This document shows, piece by piece, positions 8,985 to 17,891 of a stretch of DNA of 49,870 nt. The translations under genes were made by a program, and so were the position numbers. Position 1 is the stretch's first letter. Each line of letters opens with the position of its first letter. Below the pieces are notes generated by a model. It saw only the letters and a list, made by a program, of their open reading frames with translations. It was not told where the DNA came from and searched no databases. Source of the DNA: Deinococcus marmoris (GTDB taxonomy: Bacteria; Deinococcota; Deinococci; Deinococcales; Deinococcaceae); the NCBI RefSeq assembly GCF_001949125.1, contig NZ_MSTI01000050.1, positions 1 to 49,870 on the forward strand, read 5' to 3'.

Positions 8985-9051
8985 GGTGTTCCTCCGGGCG
9001 CGCGGGGCGCAGTAGATGGGAAAAAGTTGGAGAGATACAGTCTTCAGCGGC

Positions 9052-10038
9052 CTACCTAGGTTGTCGTCGGCTCGCGTGCCAGCCTGTGAACCGGGCTTCC
9101 AGCCACGAGATGACTCCGTAAAAAGCGATGCCCAGCACCGAGGCGATCACGATGGCGGCCCACACGATATCCAGATTGAATCGGCCCGCCTCGATCTGGA
9201 TACGGAAGCCCAGCCCCTGCCCGGTGGTGCCGAAGAATTCACCGACAATCGCGCCGATCAGCGCCAGCGTGGAACCGATTTTCAGGGCATTGAACAGGAA
9301 CGGCAGCGCACCCGGCACCCGCACGAGGCGGAAAGAGGCGGCGGGCGTAACCGCGTAGGTCTGCATCAGGTCCAGCAGCAGCGGATTGGCACTCTGAAGG
9401 CCCCGCACCACGTTGACCACCACCGGAAAGAAAACCGTGATGCCCACGATGATCGCCTTGCTGGGCCATTCCAGCCCGAACGCCTTGACGATCACCGGGG
9501 CCAGCGCCACGATGGGAATGCTGGCAAACAGTCCGGCGTAAGGCAGCGCCCCACGTTCCAGAAACGGGAAACGCACGGCGGCCAGAGCAACCAGAATGCC
9601 CGCCCCCACCCCCGCCAGATAGCCCAGCAGCGCCTCCTGCACGAAGGTCACGCGGGCGTCGCCCAGCAGCACGGTGCGTGAGTTGTACAGCGCGGTGACG
9701 ACGCGCGTGGGTGTGGGGATCAGGCCGGGCGGCACGCCGTAAGCGCGCAGCAGCCCCTCCACCGTGATCAGTGTCAGCAGCGCGGCCAGCAGGGCGGGAA
9801 TCACCCCAGTCATGCGGCGGGCCAGCGTCGCCAGACCGTAAATGCCCGTTCCCAGCCCCAGCACGATCAGGCCCAGGCTCAGCGCCTTGCGGGCGGGCGG
9901 CACGCCGTCCAGTGGGAAGTTCCAGACATTCCAGACAGCGGCCAGCAGCAGCCCCACACCCAGCGCGAAGGCCAGCCACCCCAGCCCTGGCAGCCTGCCC
10001 GATTTCCCCCCGCTTAGCGCGACTGTCCGGCTCGCCAC
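9052..10038 (-). CDS. ABC importer permease (second of two)
   Basis: The 328-residue membrane protein starts at GTG (10038), inside the end of the preceding permease gene (25-bp overlap). It has an N-terminal membrane pair beyond the usual SsuC/TauC core. The cytoplasmic EAA-like loop reads LLDLMQTYAVTPAASFRLVRV, docking it to the ATPase, and GEFFGTTGQGLGFRI near the C-terminus is typical of this permease branch. Together with the other permease it probably forms a heterodimeric channel, unlike the single-permease SsuABC systems. Confidence 0.85.
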   Translation of the reverse strand: MASRTVALSGGKSGRLPGLGWLAFALGVGLLLAAVWNVWNFPLDGVPPARKALSLGLIVLGLGTGIYGLATLARRMTGVIPALLAALLTLITVEGLLRAYGVPPGLIPTPTRVVTALYNSRTVLLGDARVTFVQEALLGYLAGVGAGILVALAAVRFPFLERGALPYAGLFASIPIVALAPVIVKAFGLEWPSKAIIVGITVFFPVVVNVVRGLQSANPLLLDLMQTYAVTPAASFRLVRVPGALPFLFNALKIGSTLALIGAIVGEFFGTTGQGLGFRIQIEAGRFNLDIVWAAIVIASVLGIAFYGVISWLEARFTGWHASRRQPR

Positions 10039-10898
10039 GGGGTCACCAGCCTCTCAATCAAGCCCAGCACGGCCACCAGCGCAATGCCCAGGCCCGCGCC
10101 GTACAGCATGATGACCCATAGCGCCAGCGTGTCACTGGCCCGCGAATTCTCGGCCAGCATCTTGCCCAGGCCAGAAAAACTGATGGTGCTGATCTCCGCC
10201 ACGATGCTGCCGATCAGCGCGGCGGTGGCCGCCACCTTCAGCGAGGTGAACAGAAAGGGCAGGCTGGCGGGCAGCCGCAATGTCCAGAACGTCTGCCAGC
10301 CCGATGCGCGGTAGGTGATCAGCAGATCTTCCTGCATGGGATCGGGGCTGCGTAACCCTGCTGCCACACCCACCGCCACTGGAAAGAAGGCGATGTAGGC
10401 GGCGATCAGCGCTTTGGGCAGCCAGCCCTGCACGCCGTATTGCCCCAGCACCACCGCCAGCATAGGGGCGAGAGCAATGACGGGAACGGTCTGCGAGGCG
10501 ATCAGCCACGGCAGTGTGACCCGCTCAAAGGCCCGGCTGCCCACCAGCCCCACCGCCAAGAGAATGCCCAGCACCGAGGCGATCAGCAGGCCCACGATGG
10601 TCTCCCCTGCCGTGATCAGGGTGTTGTACGGCACGCTGGTGGGGGCCAGCGGTGGCAGGCTCATGGTTCGCAGGCTGCTACCCAGTTGGGCGGGGGCGGG
10701 CAACACCGGATTGCGAAGCTGGGTGGCACAGGCAATGGCCGTGGCGCAGCCCAGTTCCGCGCCGTTGTCCAGACTGCGCTGCGCCGCGCCCGCATTGACC
10801 CACAGCATCAGCGGCCAGTACAGCGCCAGCGCGATGACGGCCACGATGATCATGGGGCCGATGCTTCCGGCCATCACGGGACGCCGTGCCTTAATCAT
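10014..10898 (-). CDS. ABC importer permease (first of two)
   Basis: The protein, about 294 residues from MIKARRPVMAG, is a SsuC/TauC-type inner-membrane permease. The ATPase-docking loop is EDLLITYRASGWQTFWTLRL, followed by LPASLPFLFTSLKVAATAAL and GSIVAEI. The ATG at 10898 was chosen because it overlaps the ATPase stop by only 8 bp; an ATG at 10955 would overlap by 65 bp. It resembles the other permease in its C-terminal half but diverges at the N-terminus. Confidence 0.85.
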   Translation of the reverse strand: MIKARRPVMAGSIGPMIIVAVIALALYWPLMLWVNAGAAQRSLDNGAELGCATAIACATQLRNPVLPAPAQLGSSLRTMSLPPLAPTSVPYNTLITAGETIVGLLIASVLGILLAVGLVGSRAFERVTLPWLIASQTVPVIALAPMLAVVLGQYGVQGWLPKALIAAYIAFFPVAVGVAAGLRSPDPMQEDLLITYRASGWQTFWTLRLPASLPFLFTSLKVAATAALIGSIVAEISTISFSGLGKMLAENSRASDTLALWVIMLYGAGLGIALVAVLGLIERLVTPWRAGQSR

Positions 10899-11715
10899 CC
10901 GCGTCAAACCCGTGCCCCCGGCGCAGCAGTTCGCGCACCTTTGTCGCCAGCTCAAAGAAACGCGGACTCTCGCGGGTTTCCACGTTGCGCGGGTACGGCA
11001 GGTCGATGTCCACCACGCCCTCGATCTTGCCGGGCCGCGAGGTCATGACCACGACGCGCGTACTCAGAAACACCGCTTCGGAAATGCCGTGGGTCACGAA
11101 CCCCCCCGTTTTTCCCGTTTCCTGCCACAGCCGCAGCAATTCGCCGTTCAGGTGTTCACGCGTGATCTCGTCCAGCGCGCCGAACGGCTCGTCCATCAGC
11201 AGCAGATTGGGGTCAAAAGCCAGGGCGCGGGCAATGCTGACGCGCTGCTGCATTCCGCCCGAAAGCTGCCACGGATAACGCCCCGCGAAGCCCTCCAGGC
11301 CAACAAGTTTCAGCATTTCGTGGGCGCGGGCCTGCCGGGTGGCCTTGGGGGTGTTCATCACATCCAGCGGCAGTAAGACGTTGTTGAGGACCGTACGCCA
11401 TTCCAGCAGCGCCGGGGCCTGAAACACGTAGCCGTAGGCGCGTTCCTGCCGGGCCTGGGCGGGTGATTTACCGCCTACCAGCAACTCCCCGCCCGTCGGT
11501 TTGATCAGGTCCGCCATCAGCCGCAGCAGTGTGGTCTTGCCGCAACCGCTGGGGCCGATCAGGCTGATGAACTCGCCCTGCGCGATGTCCAGATTCGCGT
11601 CCTTGAGGGCCACGGTATCGCCCTGCGCGCCACGAAAAACCATGTTGAGGTCTTTGAGGTGAACGGCAGGCTGGCCCATGTCGCGCACGGTAGGCGCTGG
11701 GGCGGTGGCGGTCAA
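10891..11715 (-). CDS. ABC importer ATPase (SsuB/TauB/ThiZ type)
   Basis: The 274-residue nucleotide-binding subunit has Walker A GPSGCGKTTLL, Q-loop YVFQAPALLEW, signature LSGGMQQRVSIARAL, Walker B LLLMDEPFGALDE and H-loop VTHGISEAV. It energises import through the two permeases. Translation appears to begin at a TTG (11713-11715) whose last two bases are shared with the TGA of dihydropyrimidinase (a TTGA overlap); an ATG at 11679 is an alternative. The tight overlap ties transporter synthesis to dihydropyrimidinase. Confidence 0.9.
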   Translation of the reverse strand: MTATAPAPTVRDMGQPAVHLKDLNMVFRGAQGDTVALKDANLDIAQGEFISLIGPSGCGKTTLLRLMADLIKPTGGELLVGGKSPAQARQERAYGYVFQAPALLEWRTVLNNVLLPLDVMNTPKATRQARAHEMLKLVGLEGFAGRYPWQLSGGMQQRVSIARALAFDPNLLLMDEPFGALDEITREHLNGELLRLWQETGKTGGFVTHGISEAVFLSTRVVVMTSRPGKIEGVVDIDLPYPRNVETRESPRFFELATKVRELLRRGHGFDADD

Positions 11716-13133
11716 CCCCGATCCCCGGCAGAAGTTAGATTCTTGCTAGGTTCTAGAGTCTGCCTGGGCTGACGCCGCAGCAACTGTCCGCGCCCCGCCT
11801 CGCCCACGAACTGGCCGTCCCGCACCGCCACCTGCCCGCGCACTGTGACCACGCTGGGCCGCCCGTCAATCTCAAAGCCCTCAAAGCCGCTGTAATCGTT
11901 GTTGACGTGCGATGTGGCCGCGCTGATCTTGCCCCGGTACGCTGGATCGTAGATCACCAGATCGGCGTCCGAACCCACCTCAACCGCGCCTTTCTTCGGG
12001 TACAGCCCAAAAATCTGCGCCGCGCGGGTGCTGGCGGCATCCACAAAACGGCTCAGGCTCAGATTGCCCCGGCTGACGCCGTAGGTGTACAGCAGGTTCA
12101 CGCGGTCCTCGATGGCCGGGATGCCGTTGGGAATACGGGTGAAATTGTCGTCCCCCATATGCTTTTGCTCCACGTCAAAGGGGCAGTGATCGGTGGCAAC
12201 CGTGTCTATGTCGCCGTCTTTCAGCGCCTGCCACAGCGCCCCTTGATTGGATTTGTCGCGCAGGGGCGGACTCATCACGTATTTTGCGCCCTCCACGCCG
12301 GGGCGTTCGGCATACGTTTTGTCCAGCAGAAAATGGGGAATCACGGACTCAATGTGAATGTTTACGCCGCGTCTGCGGGCGTCCAGCGTGGCTTTCAAGG
12401 ACTTCGCGTTGGACAGGTGAACCACGTAGCCCTCGGCCCCCGTCATCTCCAGAAAGGTGGCGAAATGCGCGGTTCCGTCGGCTTCCACCTGTTCGGGGCG
12501 GCTGGGTTCATGCCACTCGGAGCCGGTCTTGCCCTCTGCCAGCAATTTGCTTTGGAGCTGCGAGACCAGCTCGGCATTCTCGCAGTGGGCCGTGACCACC
12601 ACGCCCAGTTCCTTTGCCAGTGTCAAGGTGTTGAAAAGGGCTGCGTCCTCAATGCCGAATGCGCCCTTATAGGCCAGAAAGACCTTGAAGGAGGTCATGC
12701 CGTCTGCCACCAGTTCCCGTAACGTCTGCTCGGTTCCAGCGTCCCAGCGCGTCACGCCGATGTGAAAGGTGTAATCGCAGGCGCTGTTTCCGGCAGCCAT
12801 CTCGGACCAGGTCTTCCAGCCGTCCCGCAACTCATCGCTTCCGGCGGGGGCCAGCATTTCAATAAAGGTGGTGGTGCCGCCAATCAACGCGGCCTGACTG
12901 CCCGTGGTGTGCGTGTCTTTGGCAAAAGTGCCCATGAACGGCAGGTGGATATGCACATGCGGATCGATAAAGCCGGGGAAGATATATTTTCCCTCTGCAT
13001 CTATGATTTCTGCATCATCCGGCGCGATCAGATTCTCGCCGATCAGCGAAATCGTTTCGCCTTCCACCAGAATGTCCGCCCTGTACTGCCGTTCTGCCGT
13101 GACGATCTCGCCGTTCTTGATGAGCAGGGTCAT
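11712..13133 (-). CDS. hydA: Dihydropyrimidinase (D-hydantoinase)
   Basis: The 473-residue cytosolic amidohydrolase opens the ring of dihydrouracil or dihydrothymine to N-carbamoyl-beta-amino acids. The metal-site motifs are DPHVHIH (57-63), carboxylated lysine in TSFKVFLAYKG (K150), HCEN (H183) and VATDHCPF (Asp near 316). Length is normal for the family. The ATG at 13133 overlaps the TGA of the PIN-domain toxin gene by four bases (ATGA), and its own stop overlaps the ABC ATPase start. Its neighbours PreTA and the carbamoylase supply the steps before and after. D-hydantoinase activity on other cyclic ureides is common in this family. Confidence 0.92.
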   Translation of the reverse strand: MTLLIKNGEIVTAERQYRADILVEGETISLIGENLIAPDDAEIIDAEGKYIFPGFIDPHVHIHLPFMGTFAKDTHTTGSQAALIGGTTTFIEMLAPAGSDELRDGWKTWSEMAAGNSACDYTFHIGVTRWDAGTEQTLRELVADGMTSFKVFLAYKGAFGIEDAALFNTLTLAKELGVVVTAHCENAELVSQLQSKLLAEGKTGSEWHEPSRPEQVEADGTAHFATFLEMTGAEGYVVHLSNAKSLKATLDARRRGVNIHIESVIPHFLLDKTYAERPGVEGAKYVMSPPLRDKSNQGALWQALKDGDIDTVATDHCPFDVEQKHMGDDNFTRIPNGIPAIEDRVNLLYTYGVSRGNLSLSRFVDAASTRAAQIFGLYPKKGAVEVGSDADLVIYDPAYRGKISAATSHVNNDYSGFEGFEIDGRPSVVTVRGQVAVRDGQFVGEAGRGQLLRRQPRQTLEPSKNLTSAGDRG

Positions 13134-13588
13134 AGGGTGGAGCCTCCTTCGGGAAGATCGGCGGGATTAATCACTTGAATGCCGAAGCGTTTAAAATCAG
13201 CGACGTTTCTGGTCAGGATTGCATCCAGACCATGAACTTGCAAAGCAGCAGCGAGGCGGGCGTCATGTGTGGGCTTGCCTGAAACCTGATGTTGGGTCAC
13301 CAGGGTCAGCCAGTAGGGGAAAATTTCGGGGGAATCGGCGAGCAGAGGAACACGTGCCAGGAAGCGGTCCATTCCCAGCGCCACATCTGCGGGCGAAAGG
13401 CCGAATCCGTTGGCTGCTCCAGCGGGCCGAGTCATCACTGCCCACATTTCGTAGATGCACTGCGGCACCACGAAAAGTTCATGCCTACTGCCATAAAGCT
13501 GACGCACTGCTGCGGTCATCACGGCATGGTCTGAATCGCTGGTATTGACCAGTCTCAATGCAATGTTCGTATCCAATAAAACGCGCAT
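13130..13588 (-). CDS. PIN-domain ribonuclease toxin (VapC-like)
   Basis: The 152-residue protein has the PIN fold acidic set: D6 (LLDTNIALRL), E47 (IYEMW), D109 (THDARLAAAL) and D131 (TRNVADF). Such proteins cut RNA, often tRNA or rRNA, when released from the partner antitoxin. Its ATG at 13588 shares one base with the TGA of the upstream antitoxin-like gene (TGATG), and its TGA overlaps the dihydropyrimidinase start (ATGA). The pair is therefore spliced seamlessly into a catabolic operon. All catalytic acids are present, so it looks functional. A non-toxic PIN nuclease is possible. Confidence 0.85.
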   Translation of the reverse strand: MRVLLDTNIALRLVNTSDSDHAVMTAAVRQLYGSRHELFVVPQCIYEMWAVMTRPAGAANGFGLSPADVALGMDRFLARVPLLADSPEIFPYWLTLVTQHQVSGKPTHDARLAAALQVHGLDAILTRNVADFKRFGIQVINPADLPEGGSTL

Positions 13589-13854
13589 CAGTCGTAGATA
13601 TCGTCTCTGACATCATAATCGGCAGGCCAGCTTACGCCAGTTGTCCTGGCGATACTGGCAACGAAGTGGTCAAACGCCGCCATCCGCTCGCCCACATCCT
13701 CAATCTCATGCAAGCGCCGGGGCCGGGGCGTCAGTGGGACGATGTGACCGTTGGCCTGCAACTCAAACTCTCGGTTCTTCAGGATTTCCAGCGTTTCGGC
13801 GTCCGTTTGCACGCGCCCTTCACTGTCAATCCGAATTTTCGCTGCGGTCATCAT
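13588..13854 (-). CDS. Probable antitoxin partner of the PIN toxin
   Basis: The 88-residue protein precedes the PIN gene with a one-base stop/start overlap, as is usual for VapBC pairs. The N-terminal half (KIRIDSEGRVQTD, then FELQANGHIVPLTP) is faintly like an AbrB/SpoVT swapped-hairpin domain. The C-terminal half is acidic and would suit toxin binding. Two tandem ATGs occur at 13854 and 13851. It begins 37 bp after the PreA gene. Assignment rests mainly on position. Confidence 0.65.
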   Translation of the reverse strand: MMTAAKIRIDSEGRVQTDAETLEILKNREFELQANGHIVPLTPRPRRLHEIEDVGERMAAFDHFVASIARTTGVSWPADYDVRDDIYD

Positions 13855-13891
13855 TTCACCCCTTTATGGCTGAATTGGAACTGACCCCATT

Positions 13892-15271
13892 CTAGTGAAT
13901 CTCTATGCCCTGCTCCTTGCGGTAGGCCATCATGGCGTCCCAACTGGTGGCGATCTCGGGGCGCTGGGCGGTCAGGGCGTCCCAACTGATATTTTCCTGG
14001 GTGCTGGGCACCCCCACCATCGTGATGCAGCCGTCCACCGGGCAGACGTTGGCGCACAGCGCGCAGCCCACGCAATCGGGTTCGCGGACCACTGGCATCG
14101 GGCGGGTGTCAGCCACCGCCCTGCCGTTGACGCGCACGTCGTAGCCGGGGTCCACCCGCACGCCGTTCCCGGCCACCAGATCGATGCACTGGTGCGCGGT
14201 GTCGTTGCAGGCCACGTAACACAGGTCGCACTGAATGCACTTGTCGGGGTCAATCCGCGCCACCGCCTGATACCCCAGGTCCAGTTGCCCAAAGCTGCTC
14301 ATCTGCGGCAGCGCCCGGCCCGACACGTCGGCAATCGTGGCAAAACCCTTGTCGTCCATCCAGTTGGACAGGCCGTCGATCATGTCCTCCACGATGCGGT
14401 AGCCGTAGTGCATGGCGGCGGTGCAGACCTGTACGGCCCCCGCGCCCAGCAGCAGGAATTCAGCGGCGTCCTTCCACGTCACGATGCCGCCCATACCGCA
14501 GATCGGCACACCACTTCTCAGCACGCCCTCGTCGGTCAGCAGCTCGGTCAGCATATTCAGGGCAATCGGCTTGACGGCTGGCCCCGCGTAGCCGCCGTGG
14601 GTGCCGCGCCCGCCGATGTTGGGCGTGATTTGCAGGGTGTCCAGATCAACGCTCATGACTGAGTTGATGGTGTTGATCAGGCTCAGCGCGTGCGCCCCAC
14701 CCGCAATCGCCGCGTGTGCGGGTTCGGTGATGTGTGTGACGTTCGGGGTCAGCTTAACGATGACTGGAAGTTTGGTAATGGATGTGACCCAGTGCGTGTT
14801 CAGCTCGCACATCTCCGGCACCTGACCGACGGCTGCGCCCATGCCGCGTTCGCTCATGCCCTGGGGGCAGCCGTAATTGAGTTCTATGCCGTCTGCCCCA
14901 GTGTCCTCGATCATCATGACGATCTCGTGCCACGCTTCGGGCGAGGCGTCCACCATCGCGCTCACGATCACGGCGCGGTCCGGCCACAGCCGCTTGATCT
15001 CGGCAATTTCGCGCAGATTCACGTCCAGCGGGCGGTCACTGATCAGTTCCACATTGTTGATCGCCAGCAGCCGTTGCCCGCCGATGGTCAGGCCGCCGTA
15101 GCGGTTGCTGATGTTCAGCACGGGAGCGCCGATGGTCTTCCACACAGCCCCGCCCCAGCCGTGTTCAAAGGCGCGGTGAATCTGCGCCCCGCTGTTGGTG
15201 GGCGGCGCGGAGGCCAGCCAGAACGGATTGGGCGCGCGGATGCCCGCAAAATTGACGGAGAGGTCAGCCAT
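13892..15271 (-). CDS. preA: NAD-dependent dihydropyrimidine dehydrogenase subunit PreA
   Basis: The 459-residue protein has an FMN-binding dihydroorotate-dehydrogenase-like barrel (about 1-320) followed by a two-cluster ferredoxin domain with CIQCDLCYVAC and CVGCALCANVCP. Barrel motifs include NPFWLASAPPTNS near the N-terminus and GADGIELNYGCPQG. With PreT it interconverts uracil or thymine and the 5,6-dihydro forms using NAD(H). It overlaps preT by 8 bp, so a stable 1:1 complex is expected. It is the first enzyme of the reductive degradation pathway completed by the genes downstream. Confidence 0.93.
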   Translation of the reverse strand: MADLSVNFAGIRAPNPFWLASAPPTNSGAQIHRAFEHGWGGAVWKTIGAPVLNISNRYGGLTIGGQRLLAINNVELISDRPLDVNLREIAEIKRLWPDRAVIVSAMVDASPEAWHEIVMMIEDTGADGIELNYGCPQGMSERGMGAAVGQVPEMCELNTHWVTSITKLPVIVKLTPNVTHITEPAHAAIAGGAHALSLINTINSVMSVDLDTLQITPNIGGRGTHGGYAGPAVKPIALNMLTELLTDEGVLRSGVPICGMGGIVTWKDAAEFLLLGAGAVQVCTAAMHYGYRIVEDMIDGLSNWMDDKGFATIADVSGRALPQMSSFGQLDLGYQAVARIDPDKCIQCDLCYVACNDTAHQCIDLVAGNGVRVDPGYDVRVNGRAVADTRPMPVVREPDCVGCALCANVCPVDGCITMVGVPSTQENISWDALTAQRPEIATSWDAMMAYRKEQGIEIH

Positions 15272-16652
15272 GTGGAGCCTCCTGGGTTTGAGAAAGTTGC
15301 TGGTGAATAGCGACGGCGGCGTATTTGCCGTCCTGTACGGCCATCACGGTGCTGGCGGTGCCGCGCAGGCGCACGCAATCGCCCCCGGCATACACGCGCG
15401 GCAGACTGGTCTGCATGTCGTGGTTGACGACGATATAACCTCCCGCAACGTCCAAGCCCAGTTCGGTTGCCAGCACAGGCTTTTCCTGCCCAATGGCCTT
15501 GATGACGGCGTCGCAGGGAACGATGAATTCGCTGCCTGGAAGAGGACGCGGGCTGGGCCGTCCGCCTGTGTCCGGCACGCCCAGCACCATTTTCACGCAC
15601 TCCACGCCCGTGACCTTGCCTCCATCCGAGATCACCCGCACCGGCTGGGTCAGAAAGCGGTACTGGATGCCCTCTGACAGTGCGAATTCGTACTCGTGGC
15701 GGTAAGCAGTCATCTCGGAATCGGTGCGGCGGTACAGCATGGTCACGTCCGCGCCGCGCCGCCGGGCAATGGTGGCTGCGTCGATGGCGGTGTTGCCTGC
15801 GCCGATCACCACGACGGTTTCGGCATCTGGCAAGCTGTCGGGAGAAATCTTGCTGTCCTCGATGTACTGAAGGCCGTCGATCAGGTGTTGCTCGCCGGGA
15901 ATGCCCATTGCTGGGACCGCGCCCAGACCCAGACCCAGAAACACGGCGTCGTATTCGCTCAGGAGGGCGTCCAGTCCGGCTTGATCCGTCAGCTCGCGCC
16001 CAGTTTCCACCGTCACGCCCAGCGCCCGTACAGCCTCTACCTCCTGCAAGGAAACGTCCACGGGTTCGCGTAGAACGATGATTCCGTAGGTGCTGAGGCC
16101 GCCGCCCAGTTCACGCTTTTCTAGCAGCGTGACCGCGTGGCCCAGCTTGGCAAGCTCGGCGCTGACACTCAGGCCAGCGGGACCACTGCCGACGACGGCC
16201 ACCTTGCGGCCCGTTGCTGGACCCGCTGTAAACATCTGCAAGCCGCGCCCCTGCACATGGTCTACCGCATGCCGTTGCAGACGCCCAATCGCAATCGGCT
16301 TTTCCTCGGCGTTCAGCACGCATGCGCCCTCGCACAGTTCCTCGACGGGGCATACACGGGCGCAGGTGCCACCCAGAAAATTGGATTCCAGAATGACGCG
16401 CGCACTGCCACGCAGGTTGTCGGTGGCAATTTTACGAATGAACGTGGGGATGTCGATGTGGGTGGGACAGGCCTGAATGCACGGTGCGTCGTAACAGTAC
16501 AGGCAGCGGTTGGCCTCCACCGCCGCTTCATGGGCGCTCAGGGGCGGGTGCGTGGGCGCAAAGCGGGGATCAAAAGGAAAGCTGTCGTGAGGAGTCAGGG
16601 CGTCGTCTACCAGCGCGTGGTCCGTCAAGGCGTCCTCCGGTTGTGCATGCAT
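15264..16652 (-). CDS. preT: NAD-dependent dihydropyrimidine dehydrogenase subunit PreT
   Basis: The protein, about 462 residues, is the FAD/NAD electron-entry subunit, related to the glutamate synthase small subunit. N-terminal iron-sulfur cysteines are CLYCYDAPCIQACP and GTCARVCPVEELCEGAC. The FAD dinucleotide motif is VVGSGPAGLSVSAELAKLG and the NAD(P) motif VVIGAGNTAIDAA. The start was placed at the ATG of MHAQPEDAL (16652); an in-frame ATG at 16688 is possible but would add a poor leader. It is the first gene of the long minus-strand pyrimidine cluster, with a promoter-like pair upstream at 16754-16783. Confidence 0.92.
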   Translation of the reverse strand: MHAQPEDALTDHALVDDALTPHDSFPFDPRFAPTHPPLSAHEAAVEANRCLYCYDAPCIQACPTHIDIPTFIRKIATDNLRGSARVILESNFLGGTCARVCPVEELCEGACVLNAEEKPIAIGRLQRHAVDHVQGRGLQMFTAGPATGRKVAVVGSGPAGLSVSAELAKLGHAVTLLEKRELGGGLSTYGIIVLREPVDVSLQEVEAVRALGVTVETGRELTDQAGLDALLSEYDAVFLGLGLGAVPAMGIPGEQHLIDGLQYIEDSKISPDSLPDAETVVVIGAGNTAIDAATIARRRGADVTMLYRRTDSEMTAYRHEYEFALSEGIQYRFLTQPVRVISDGGKVTGVECVKMVLGVPDTGGRPSPRPLPGSEFIVPCDAVIKAIGQEKPVLATELGLDVAGGYIVVNHDMQTSLPRVYAGGDCVRLRGTASTVMAVQDGKYAAVAIHQQLSQTQEAPHG

Positions 16653-16753
16653 CCTGAGTCGAAGACATGGGAAACTGCCACCGCCCAAAGCACACCGAAG
16701 GCCACTGGGCAGCGGTCCAGACCCTCACCGGAGACGATTAACCGCGTGGGCGC

Positions 16754-16783
16754 ATGCTAGGGCGAAAATGAAGGAAAAGTCAA
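16754..16783 (-). promoter_or_regulatory. Candidate sigma70-type promoter for preT
   Basis: On the minus strand TTGACT (16778-16783) is followed after 18 bp by TAGCAT (16754-16759). Transcription would start near 16747, leaving a leader of about 95 nt before preT. Confidence 0.4.
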
Positions 16784-16835
16784 TTTTGAGAGCCAGGGCT
16801 ACCGCAAAGTTAGCCACACGCTGGGGCGTGTCTGA

Positions 16836-16970
16836 GACGGATTCCGTCTATAACGCGGCAGAAATCGGGACAGCGCCGCTTCCCGCACTCCATGCTCGGA
16901 ACACGTTTTTCCCCTGCTCACTTCATTCGGATTTCCAGGTGTTTTCAATACTGTTCAATCGGAGTTGGTA
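16836..16970 (-). mobile_element. Miniature inverted-repeat element, copy B (degenerate)
   Basis: This is the most diverged of the six copies, in opposite orientation to copy A. Recognisable parts are ACGGATTCCGTCT at the left, the blocks around GCACTCCATGCTCGGAACACG, ATTTCCAGGTGTTTTCAA and the right end CGGAGTTGGTA. Matching TGA triplets flank it (16833-16835 and 16971-16973), a target duplication that fits TNA specificity. Confidence 0.8.
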
Positions 16971-16973
16971 TGA

Positions 16974-17210
16974 GCCATATGAAATCGCAGTACACCTGCC
17001 TTCCTTCAATTTCGTTCTTGTCTTCGGTCAAAAATGCAAAAGACTGCGCTCTGCGCCGTAGCATTTGCGCCGTACAATGGCTCAGGAGCTGCCAGCGGGG
17101 TGTTGGAGCCGGACGGAATTCCGAGAACTGGCTGGTCCTATTTTCATCGACGTAATCGGAGTCCGTGCTGATCCGTGACGCGCTGACCCGGGTGCTTTTA
17201 AAACATGCGC
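16974..17210. other. Intergenic, no gene recognised
   Basis: This stretch is more AT-rich than its surroundings and lies between element B and the end of the response-regulator gene. No convincing reading frame, terminator or RNA was found on either strand. Confidence 0.35.
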
Positions 17211-17891
17211 TCAGAGTGGCGTGCGCGCCCGGCGGTACAGTTTCAGTGGCCTGCCGGTGGGCTGATACTGCACGTCGACAGCGGCGAAGTAGAGGACCAC
17301 GAGGTACTCCAGATACCGCCACGCCGTGATGCGGCTCACGCCCAGATGCTGACCTGCCGCCTCGGCGCTCCAGGACGCGGGGCTGCTGTCCAGAAGGTGC
17401 TGCACCCTGGCGAGGGTCGCGGCGTCGATGCCCTTGGGCAGATGGGTGACCGGGTCATGGCGCAGCAACCGGTCCACGCCAGACTGGGTCAGATGGGCCG
17501 GACTGGACACGGCGCGGCGCTGACCATGTCGGAGAAAGGCGGCCTGAAGCCTGTGTCGGTCAAATGGCTTGATCAGAAAATCAAGAACCCCACTGCGGAC
17601 CGCAGCCTGCACAGTCGGCAGATCATTGGCCGCCGTGACCATGATGACGTCTGGGCTGGTGGGCGTGCGTGGCAGCCCACTGGCCCAGGTCAGGCCATTG
17701 CCGTCTGGCAAATAGATGTCCACCATCAGGAGGTCAACGGTCAGGTGCCGCAGGTCCTGCTCGGCCTGGGCCAGCGTGCCTACCGCGCTGACCACCTGGA
17801 ATCCGGGCGTGTCCTCGACCAGCGTTCGGTGAATGGTGCGCACCAGTTCGTCATCCTCGACGATCATGACGCGGCTCATTGGAGCAGTCAC
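17211..17891 (-). CDS. CitB/DcuR-type response regulator
   Basis: The 226-residue regulator starts at a GTG that overlaps the kinase TGA (GTGA). Its receiver domain shows VEDDE (acid pair), phospho-acceptor D58 in LLMVDIYLPDGNG, VTAAND and IKPFD. The C-terminal half carries a winged-helix-like DNA-binding region (SAEAAGQHLGVSRITAWRYL) as in the CitB/DcuR group. It is the output partner of the adjacent CitA/DcuS-like kinase. The likely target is the divergent AfuABC-like importer, where a 10-bp direct repeat occurs in the shared intergenic region. Confidence 0.88.
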   Translation of the reverse strand: MTAPMSRVMIVEDDELVRTIHRTLVEDTPGFQVVSAVGTLAQAEQDLRHLTVDLLMVDIYLPDGNGLTWASGLPRTPTSPDVIMVTAANDLPTVQAAVRSGVLDFLIKPFDRHRLQAAFLRHGQRRAVSSPAHLTQSGVDRLLRHDPVTHLPKGIDAATLARVQHLLDSSPASWSAEAAGQHLGVSRITAWRYLEYLVVLYFAAVDVQYQPTGRPLKLYRRARTPL

